Source: Rhizobium sp. BK376 | GTDB lineage: Bacteria; Pseudomonadota; Alphaproteobacteria; Rhizobiales; Rhizobiaceae | Reading direction: 5' to 3' | Assembly: GCF_004341625.1 (NCBI RefSeq) | Contig: NZ_SLZG01000028.1 | Span: forward strand, 1-57,557 | DNA: 57,557 nucleotides | Shown here: positions 51,570 through 57,557 of the stretch, one piece after another | Numbering within the stretch: the first letter of the stretch is position 1 | Layout: each line of letters begins with the position of its first letter | The notes under the pieces: generated by a model | The model's database searches: none | What the model was told of the DNA's origin: nothing | The model's input: only the letters and a program-made list of their open reading frames with translations | Made by a program: the position numbers and the translations under genes

Positions 51570-52622
51570 ATGACCTTCACTTCCGATGATATTGCCGGAT
51601 CGGCCCGTGTCCTGCTGGGCCATTCCGATCTGGTCGTCCGTCCAGTCGGGCTGGGCTGCATGGGCATGTCACAATTTTATGGTGAGGCCGATGACGCGCA
51701 GTCGGCCGTAACCATCCGCGAGGCCCTGGATTTGGGCGTCGACTTCATCGACACCTCGGATATCTATGGCGCCGCCAATATGCTGGTGGGCGCCGAAAAC
51801 CGCGGCTTCGGACACAATGAGCAATTGATTGGCGGAGCCATCGCCGGGCGCCGCGACCAGGTGGTGCTGGCCACCAAATTCGCCGTCAGGCTCACCGATG
51901 ACGGCAAGAGCGTGCGCATCGACGGACACCCCGATTATGTCATCTCCGCCTGCGAGGCGAGCCTGCGCCGTCTCGATGTCGAGGTCATCGACCTCTATTA
52001 TGCCCATCGCCTGGATCCGAACGTGCCGGTCGAGGATACGGTCGGGGCCATGGCCCGGCTTGTCGATCAGGGCAAAGTGCGCGCCATCGGCCTCAGCGAA
52101 GTAACCGTGGCCCAGCTACGCCAGGCCCATGGGGTTCACCCCATAACGGCACTACAGTCCGAATATTCGCTGTGGGAGCGTGGCGTCGAGGCGGAAATCC
52201 TGCCCGCCTGTCGTGAGCTGGGCATCACCTTCGTGCCATTCAGCCCACTCGGGCGATCCATGTTGACCGGCGCGGTCAGTGCCAAGACGCGCTTCGCCAA
52301 AGGAGATTTCCGGATCACCGATCCGCGCTTTTCGGCCGAAAACCTCGCCGCCAACCTTGCCCCCGTCGAGGTGCTCACGGCGCTGGCCAAGAGCAAGCAC
52401 TGCTGTCCTGGCCAACTCGCGCTCGCCTGGCTCCTGGCCCAGCCCTTCGACATCGTGCCAATCCCAGGTACCAAGCGCGTCGAATATGTGCGCGAGAACC
52501 TTGCTGCGACAAACGTCGCCTTGAGCCGCGACGAGATTGCCTATCTAAATCGCATTTTCGCGCCGGATCGCATTGCAGGAGAGCGTTATGCCCCCAACGA
52601 TCCCGGTCGCAGCAGGGATTAA
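51570..52622 (+). CDS. Aldo/keto reductase
   Basis: This is a TIM-barrel NADPH-dependent oxidoreductase of 350 residues. The catalytic tetrad is visible: Asp and Tyr in DTSDIYGAANM, Lys in LATKFAVRL and His in YYAHRLDPNV. The cofactor-binding end has FDIVPIPGTKRVEYVRENLA. I start at ATG 51570, preceded by GAGGAA about 6 bases upstream. It belongs to the subgroup with the GLGCMGMSQFYG N-terminal pattern. It is divergent from a LysR gene and probably controlled by it. The natural aldehyde or ketone substrate is unknown. Confidence 0.92.
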   Translation: MTFTSDDIAGSARVLLGHSDLVVRPVGLGCMGMSQFYGEADDAQSAVTIREALDLGVDFIDTSDIYGAANMLVGAENRGFGHNEQLIGGAIAGRRDQVVLATKFAVRLTDDGKSVRIDGHPDYVISACEASLRRLDVEVIDLYYAHRLDPNVPVEDTVGAMARLVDQGKVRAIGLSEVTVAQLRQAHGVHPITALQSEYSLWERGVEAEILPACRELGITFVPFSPLGRSMLTGAVSAKTRFAKGDFRITDPRFSAENLAANLAPVEVLTALAKSKHCCPGQLALAWLLAQPFDIVPIPGTKRVEYVRENLAATNVALSRDEIAYLNRIFAPDRIAGERYAPNDPGRSRD

Positions 52623-53411
52623 GGCTGAAACTACCGGGAGATTGAGGTCAATGCTCGAGAGGGAGCAGTTGACCATTGAGAAAGATAGAGGCTTGTTGCT
52701 GTGCTTATAGATTGTCCGGCATCAATCTCTGCTCTTGGCAATTCGTGCAGCCAAGCTAAATGGCCGAAATGAAGGCGCGAAGCAGTCGTCCTGCGCTTAG
52801 CGCTACGCCGCTTTTAAAGACGAGAAGCTCGCGAGCGTCGCGAGACCATCGCTATCGCGACATGCAAGCGGCGATATCGCCGCTGTAGAGCTTCAGTCTC
52901 TTCCGTGTGTCACCGCGAGAGGCGACAAATCGGTGGGCATGCTATTGTCAGCCATCTCGGGATCCGACCGCAACCTGCTTGAGATCGCGACGCGGCTGGA
53001 GGATCTCATCCAACGGGAGAGGCAATGAAATTCTCCCGCGGAAGGGCGAAGCCGGGAAAAGCATTTCTGACCGGTTGTTCGCTCTGAGCGACGCATCAGC
53101 TTAGAGTGGCGTGCCCATGACAGCCATTCGAATTGCCACCCGCCAATGTGTTACGCAGTAGCTGCGCATCCTTGCCACCATCCTCTTTTTCATCTCACAG
53201 AATGTCGCATGACGCATGAAGTACGTCGAGGCAGGCCGTTGCGTCCTCGTGTTACGGGGATAGCGTTGCTTGGCCAGAAACCCTGGTTATGGGTACATTG
53301 CCCGTATAATCGCCATAAGCAGCTTTCGGACCACAAGCTTTGCGCCTCGCGTCTCCCATAGTGAGCCGGCAAACCCTGGATCGAAAACAAGCAGCATCTT
53401 CAGAGGGTAAA
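52623..53411. other. 789-base gap with palindromes and a short tail frame
   Basis: Contains CTCGCGA-N3-TCGCGAG (52828-52844), a perfect palindrome GCGGCGATATCGCCGC (52868-52883) and, on the plus strand to a TGA at 53026-53028, a frame ending SAISGSDRNLLEIATRLEDL and IQRERQ. That end looks protein-like but I find no convincing start, so it may be the last part of a decayed gene. The part from 53030 to 53411 shows nothing I can support except the ribosome binding site of the next gene. Confidence 0.4.
52868..52883. repeat. 16-bp perfect palindrome
   Basis: GCGGCGATATCGCCGC equals its reverse complement. It resembles the palindrome at 46376-46391 (12 of 16 positions identical) and is also intergenic. 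Confidence 0.6.
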
Positions 53412-54311
53412 ATGAGATCAATAGTTTTTGGACTGCTCGCGATCATGATGATTTCGACCGGCGCTGCGGCAGACGATGTCAAGGTCATCAATTCGGACGC
53501 CTGGTTCCCCGAGGGCCCGATCTGGTATCATGACAAACTTTACTACGTTGAATATGGCCGCCAAACCGTTACGACCTGGGACGGGAAAAAGAACGACATC
53601 TTCTGGAAGCAAGATGGTTGCGGCCCCTCGGCCGTCCTACCAAATACCAAAGGCGAATTCCTGGTCACCTGCTACGATTCCAATTCGATCGGGCACATTT
53701 CGGCAGACGGGAAAACACTACAACCCTATACGCAGGATCGGGATGGTCACCCCTTCATCGGGCCGAACGATTTCGCGCCGGACAAAAAGGGCGGTGTCTA
53801 TTTCACCGGTTCAGGAAAAGGCGGTCCCTTGATCGATGCGTCGGCCTATTACATTGGGCCAGATGGCGTGGTGACCAAGGTCGCCGACAACCTGCACAAC
53901 GCCAATGGTCTCGTTTTGTCGAACGACGGCAAGATCCTGTATCTCATCGAAACCGAAGACAATCGTCTGATTGAATTCGATGTTCGCGAGGACGGATCGT
54001 TGGAAAACAGACGAGTTTTCCTTCGCCTCGACGATCTGTTTCCGGGCGCACCGCATATTTGGCCTGATGGCGTGAAGATCGACAGTAAGGGTGACATGTA
54101 CATTGGACAAAGTCCCCGATCGCTCGACGCACCCGGCAAAATCATAGTCGTGGACGCGAACGCAAAGCTGCTGCGGACGCTTTCCGTTCCGTCCCCGTCG
54201 ATGCCGAACTTCGCCTTCGGGCCGGATGAAAAGACCCTCTACGTGATGGCGCTCGACCAGATTGATCAGGCGCCGTGGCGCGGCAAGGTCTACGAGATTC
54301 CGACCCGGTAA
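53412..54311 (+). CDS. Secreted SMP-30/gluconolactonase-like protein
   Basis: This is a six-bladed beta-propeller of 299 residues with a clear signal peptide (MRSIVFGLLAIMMISTGAAA), so it acts in the periplasm. Family features include the early metal-binding FPEGPIWY, the repeated GPNDFAPDKKGGVYFTGSG, then NGLVLSNDGKILYLIETEDN with the catalytic Asn region, and WPDGVKIDSKGDMYIG with the likely base Asp. It would hydrolyse a sugar lactone or similar ester. GAGGG lies about 6 bases before the ATG at 53412. It stands alone, with a decayed TetR gene downstream. Confidence 0.88.
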   Translation: MRSIVFGLLAIMMISTGAAADDVKVINSDAWFPEGPIWYHDKLYYVEYGRQTVTTWDGKKNDIFWKQDGCGPSAVLPNTKGEFLVTCYDSNSIGHISADGKTLQPYTQDRDGHPFIGPNDFAPDKKGGVYFTGSGKGGPLIDASAYYIGPDGVVTKVADNLHNANGLVLSNDGKILYLIETEDNRLIEFDVREDGSLENRRVFLRLDDLFPGAPHIWPDGVKIDSKGDMYIGQSPRSLDAPGKIIVVDANAKLLRTLSVPSPSMPNFAFGPDEKTLYVMALDQIDQAPWRGKVYEIPTR

Positions 54312-54454
54312 AAGCTGACGCTGCGGTGGTTGAGATCTCTGGATTGGCTACGGTCAGTCCCACCATCCAAGACAACTACCGCAGCGGATCGTCTGGGCTG
54401 TGTGTCAAATTCGGATATACTTCTATAAAGAAAAAAGAAATATTTTTCGAACAG

Positions 54455-55054
54455 CTATATAATTCGAATAGATCGCGCGGGCGGCCGCGAAACTTCGACG
54501 AAGGCGAAGCGCTGGGCAAAGCGACGCAGATCTCCTGGTCGAAAAGCTACGATGGTCGCGATCGACGATCTCATCGCGGGCATGGGTGTGGGACGCAAGG
54601 CCTGTATTCTGTCTTCGGGGATAAGCGGACGCTCTTCCTGCGCGTCCTTCGTGCCTATGCTGAGCGGAAGGGCGCCGGCGCGGCGAAGGCGCTCTTCTCG
54701 CCGTCGGCTCTTCGTGACGCGATCGCCGGCTTCCTGAGGGACGCCGTGGAAGGGTCCGTGCCGGGATGTCTGATGGTGTGCGTCGCGCCCCTCGTGGATG
54801 ACGCTGAGGTCAGGCAGTTCCCGACGGACGCCGCCGTCGGGGCCGTAGCGCTGGTGGAACGCCGTTTCTGCAATGGGATCAGCACGGGAGAGATCCCGTC
54901 TAACTTTTCTGTCACCACCCGTGGGCCGACGATGCATACGCAGTTAGGTGCGCCGCGTAAGACGCTTCTGAGAGATGCCGAGGAAGCGGCCGAATTGGTG
55001 TTCCCGCCCCGCTTCAAGGGACGGGTTCGGGATGGGAAAGACATGACACGCTGA
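54455..55054 (+). pseudogene. Decayed TetR-family regulator
   Basis: The frame begins with RSRGRPRNFDEGEALGKATQ (TetR N-terminus) and later has LYSVFGDKRTLFLRVLRAYA, matching helices 3-4 onward and the C-terminal domain (GCLMVCVAPLVDDAEVRQF, GAVALVERRFCNG). Between, the helix-turn-helix is read in the wrong frame: the correct AIDDLIAGMGVGR lies in another frame, entered and left by two compensating indels (around 54560 and 54600). Parts of the C-terminal domain also look deleted. No start codon with a binding site is visible. DNA binding must be lost. Confidence 0.75.
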
Positions 55055-55459
55055 CGAGGCCGTCCGGATTTAGCCCGCGTTGTGGACGTCAAGCGGGTCG
55101 CACTTGAAATAACTCTCGGCCATAAGCTATCGGTCAGTCCTTGCCCGGAATAAACGGGGTTCTTGTAGCTGATGATCGGCGTGCTCATCACGTCCGATTA
55201 TCCGTCAACCGTTAAGCCACGAACAACGTGACAGCTCCGCTTCCGCGCCATGTCTTCATCGGAGAGCGCGCTGGATTGCGGGCGTTGACGCAGCGCCACG
55301 CGTGGGATCGCCTTTTCCTCACTCGGAAGCGGGGCCTTCGAAAACATATCGAGTTGCGAATCCATTCCTGCTCTCATCGCTTGATCGCATAAGAGGTAGT
55401 AGCGCTTGGCATCTATGCAACGATTGATCTAGGTGTTGCCAATGTATGGCCGCCATCCC
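55055..55459. other. Gap, no gene seen
   Basis: Short frames on both strands have no coherent composition. I see no tRNA-like fold or obvious promoter. Confidence 0.4.
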
Positions 55460-55864
55460 CTAAGTATCCAGAATCTCGGGAGGCGACTTGAACGGATTGA
55501 GGATCCGTACCCCACGTCCCGCGAAATCGGAGACGTTTCGCGTCACAACCACGAGACCGTGGACGCGTGCCGTCGCCACCAGAGCAATGTCCCAACGGTC
55601 TTTGTTTTTGTGCCGAGCAGGCGTGTCCATTTCGCCACGATTGGCCCATCAATCGGAATGATGCGATCAGAGAATGATTTCTCGAGCGCTTCGATGCCAT
55701 CAAGAATCCTGTGCGCGCGTTCTGGCTCCCGCTTCATCAGGGCCTCGGCTCCCCGACGTTTTTCGAACAGCGTGGCGCCACACTCAGTCGCACCGATGCA
55801 CATTTTCGTGCCCACCGTGCTTCAATTCACGGAGGACATTTTCATCCAATAGATAGAACGTCAC
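55460..55864 (-). pseudogene. PIN-domain toxin of a DUF433 pair, frameshifted twice
   Basis: The GTG at 55864 overlaps the antitoxin stop (GTGA) and opens VTFYLLDENVLRELKHGGHE, the first PIN aspartate in LLDEN. The frame breaks near 55815; a second frame carries RRGAEALMKREPERAHRILD and IIPIDGPIVAKW. After a second break near 55608 a third frame carries DRWDIALVATARVHGLVVVT and RNVSDFAGRGVRILNPF, with the final acidic site. About 20 residues of the middle are also missing. Together they make a recognisable VapC/FitB-like ribonuclease that cannot be translated as one chain. Confidence 0.78.
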
Positions 55865-56403
55865 GGAATGGGCCTTGGCTCGACGTCGCCTAAGTCACCG
55901 TCGTCATCGAACGCACCAACGTCGGCTAAAGCGGCCAAAGTGGTTTTCAGGCTCTTCGTTGGGTACGGACGCCCTCGCTTCGGATAAGCCTTGGCATACT
56001 CGACGGCCGCATCGATCTGGTCGCGCGTCAGGGAGGGAAAATCCGTGAGAATCGCATCAACAGCCTGGTCGCGTGCCAAAGCAGCGATCAGATGCGCCGC
56101 GACCGTCGTACCGCGGATAACCGCCTCGCCTCGGTCGCCCTTGCTGTCAATCCCGTCTCTCACCGCCTCAAGTCTCGCCATTCGGTCTTTAAGATCGGTG
56201 TCAATTTGTGCGAGATCCAGTTCCAACCTTCCGAGTTGGAACTTGTGAGCACCATTCGGCAATTTTCGCAGGGCACCGTAGAGCCGGCGCCGTCCGGCTG
56301 GCGTCAGATCCTTGTTGAGTTCATCGGCAAGCCGCAAAAAGCGTAGTTCAGCCGGGCCAAGCAGCCTGCTTGCAAGGATCGAGGTTCGTCGCGCTTGAAC
56401 CAT
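55861..56403 (-). CDS. DUF433-type antitoxin
   Basis: The product is a 180-residue protein with a helical N-terminal segment (LADELNKDLTPAGRRRLYGA) and a C-terminal DUF433 helix-turn-helix domain: AVIRGTTVAAHLIAALARDQ, then ILTDFPSLTRDQIDAAVEYA. DUF433 proteins pair with PIN toxins in VapBC-like modules. I start at ATG 56403 because GGAGG lies 6 bases upstream; the frame to 56424 uses a TTG. The stop overlaps the toxin start (GTGA). The antitoxin is intact although its toxin is broken, so it may be a leftover or act as an immunity gene against related toxins. Confidence 0.82.
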   Translation of the reverse strand: MVQARRTSILASRLLGPAELRFLRLADELNKDLTPAGRRRLYGALRKLPNGAHKFQLGRLELDLAQIDTDLKDRMARLEAVRDGIDSKGDRGEAVIRGTTVAAHLIAALARDQAVDAILTDFPSLTRDQIDAAVEYAKAYPKRGRPYPTKSLKTTLAALADVGAFDDDGDLGDVEPRPIP

Positions 56404-56631
56404 ATCGAACCTCCGGCCCGACAATTAGGAAATTCGTCTGAGGCAAACGTCTACGCCAACCGGACAGACAAACCGATGGTACTGAGCGAGGACGGCTTGC
56501 CTTACCCTGAAGATGGATCGCCCTTTCAGAAAAGGCGTCACGGCCGGGACCGCGCCGGTACCGACATTAGGATGATCCTGAGCTAGAAATACGAGAGACG
56601 TCAGGGCCTTGAGATGGCCCATGACTTCGCG

Positions 56632-56907
56632 TCAGGCCCGGTCAAATGTGAAGGATGTCAGCAGCGTCGTGACGAAGTTGCTCGCCTTTTCTTTAACGAG
56701 CACCTCAGTCCATTCGTCCGTTCCGCGCAGCCGCAGGTCTGTATAAATGCTGTCGACCGCTCCCTCTTCAATGCGCTTGATGTGGTCCATAAAGGCCTGC
56801 TCCCCGTCCGCATGATACATGTCCCGAATGACCATCCTCAGGATTTCCTGCATCGCAATCTGCCAGGCCGTATTGATTGCCTGTAGCTCACCCGTATTTT
56901 CTGTCAT
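56632..56907 (-). CDS. Hypothetical helical protein, 91 aa
   Basis: I start at ATG 56907, where AGGAG lies 7 bases upstream (a good site); an upstream start at 56982 is unnecessary. The product is predicted to be almost entirely helical, with ELQAINTAWQIAMQEILRMV and HADGEQAFMDHIKRIEEGAV. No family is recognised. It is on the same strand as the DUF433 antitoxin gene, about 230 bases upstream of it, with only a short unsupported frame between. Coherent composition and a good binding site argue for a real gene. Confidence 0.65.
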   Translation of the reverse strand: MTENTGELQAINTAWQIAMQEILRMVIRDMYHADGEQAFMDHIKRIEEGAVDSIYTDLRLRGTDEWTEVLVKEKASNFVTTLLTSFTFDRA

Positions 56908-57029
56908 GGAAACTCCTGTGAGACGAGATGGCATATGCCATCCCGGAAAGGCCTGGTCGCTCATACGGCAATTCCGCGTCAACCAGCCTGGAGTGTTTGA
57001 TCGGTCACGTGTGTCGCCGATCCAGGAAC

Positions 57030-57410
57030 CTAAGCCTGTCTTGCTTTGCGATTGGCGTAGCGCCGATCGCGTTCAGCCTTTCGCGCCGCCTCGTCCTCGA
57101 CCACGCGTGCGATGCGGTTTTTCTCGCGAGCATCGCGCGCTTCAGTCTCGGCTCGGGCTGCAGCCGCCATGGCGGCCTGCTGTTCGGCTGCCTCGGTCAC
57201 CAGGCGCTCCGACTCCTCGAGCTTCACCCGTTCGCGCTCAAGGCGCCGCTCTTCCCTGGCGCCAGCGATGGCCATACGTTCCGCCTGCCTTGCCAAGTTG
57301 GTTAGCTCCGCCGCGGTCTTTGCAGTGCGATAGGCATTCAGGAGAGCAGTCTTTGCATCCGCTGATGCCGTGCGGCGATCGGAGAGTTCATTGTTTCTAG
57401 CGTTCTTCAA
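57030..57410 (-). CDS. DUF6481-family coiled-coil protein
   Basis: This 126-residue, highly charged, alanine- and arginine-rich helix starts LKNARNNELSDRRTASADAK and continues TALLNAYRTAK and ARQAERMAIAGAREERR, the pattern of DUF6481 proteins of alphaproteobacteria. It ends in a basic ARKAERDRRYANRKARQA tail. The start is a TTG at 57410 with AGGA 6 bases upstream; no ATG is available. In related genomes such genes often sit near cold-shock protein genes; none is visible here. The function is unknown. Confidence 0.75.
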   Translation of the reverse strand: MKNARNNELSDRRTASADAKTALLNAYRTAKTAAELTNLARQAERMAIAGAREERRLERERVKLEESERLVTEAAEQQAAMAAAARAETEARDAREKNRIARVVEDEAARKAERDRRYANRKARQA

Positions 57411-57442
57411 ACGTTTGTCCTTGGATTGTGTTGCCGAAGAGG

Positions 57443-57556
57443 TCAGCGGGTTTTCGCTCGTTGGGCGAGCAGCGAGGCTGTCGCTGTCGCACGGTCGTGC
57501 ACTTCTTTTGCCAGCCGTGCTTCGCGAAGCCGCAGGGTCTTTTCCTCGCGGGACCG
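57443..57556 (-). CDS. Partial CDS at the right edge, C-terminal part
   Basis: The open frame enters from the right edge as RSREEKTLRLREARLAKEVH and ends DRATATASLLAQRAKTR with TGA at 57443-57445. The N-terminus lies outside the window. It is a short, charged helical tail of unknown family. It precedes the DUF6481 gene on the same strand by 32 bases, so the two may be cotranscribed. Confidence 0.5.
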   Translation of the reverse strand, partial: RSREEKTLRLREARLAKEVHDRATATASLLAQRAKTR

Positions 57557-57557
57557 G

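Noticed and set aside
52623..53411. tRNA or attachment-site in the gap after the aldo/keto reductase
   Set aside because: No cloverleaf-like pairing or T-arm GTTC-type sequence in the right spacing was found.
56395..56586. Plus-strand 63-residue frame between antitoxin and the hypothetical gene
   Set aside because: The C-terminal half looks vaguely protein-like, but the start overlaps the antitoxin's ribosome binding site and no binding site precedes it; support is too weak.
1..57557. CRISPR array or cas genes
   Set aside because: No regularly spaced direct repeats and no cas-like proteins were seen.

Overview
The window looks like an accessory replicon (megaplasmid or genomic island) of an alphaproteobacterium, most likely a member of the Rhizobiaceae. 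This is inferred from the GC-rich codon use, the many solute-importer operons paired with hydrolases, the LysR/GntR/LacI/TetR regulators beside them, an IS110-type transposase, a DUF6481 protein, and several decayed genes. There are no rRNA or tRNA genes that I can see and no CRISPR array. The species cannot be named from the sequence.

Layout. 1-1460: a perfect 30-bp palindrome at the very edge and an IS110-family insertion sequence with a structured non-coding end that could encode a bridge RNA. 1460-5930: AT-richer, gene-poor scar with small unknown proteins, a broken SGNH-hydrolase-like gene and a truncated FMN-binding protein. 5988-14923: a TetR regulator divergent from a complete peptide-type ABC importer (binding protein, two permeases, two ATPases) followed by a serine beta-lactamase-fold hydrolase and an M20 amidohydrolase. 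15541-21660: two alternating pairs of enolase-superfamily acid-sugar dehydratase and MFS acid-sugar transporter, divergent from a GntR regulator. 21840-23960: graveyard of a sugar-epimerase/ribose-type ABC operon, every gene broken, including an in-frame RbsA-RbsC fusion remnant. 24262-28406: an acetamidase/formamidase, an orphan family-5 binding protein and a dead paralogue of it. 28861-38430: a tight, apparently single operon with an AtzG-like small protein, an amidase, a second complete peptide-type importer, a metal-dependent amidohydrolase and an aspartoacylase-like deacylase. 38430-39770: remnants of ClpP and a short-chain dehydrogenase. 39760-45718: an intact ribose-type sugar ABC operon divergent from its LacI regulator, with two operator-like sites. 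45719-46246: a broken VapBC toxin-antitoxin pair. 46400-52622: oxidoreductases (quinone oxidoreductase, frameshifted SDR, aldo/keto reductase) interleaved with three LysR regulators. 53412-57557: a secreted SMP-30/gluconolactonase, a decayed TetR gene, a DUF433-PIN toxin-antitoxin pair with a broken toxin, and small proteins at the right edge.

How the genes work together. The main theme is scavenging: at least three import systems bring in peptide- or amide-like and sugar-like compounds, and each is physically linked to enzymes that would hydrolyse or dehydrate the cargo. The 28.9-38.4 kb operon, with three unrelated amide/ester hydrolase folds around one importer, is the best candidate for an uncharacterised catabolic system; its substrate cannot be read from the sequence. 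The rest records heavy turnover: about eleven recognisable genes are truncated, fused or frameshifted.
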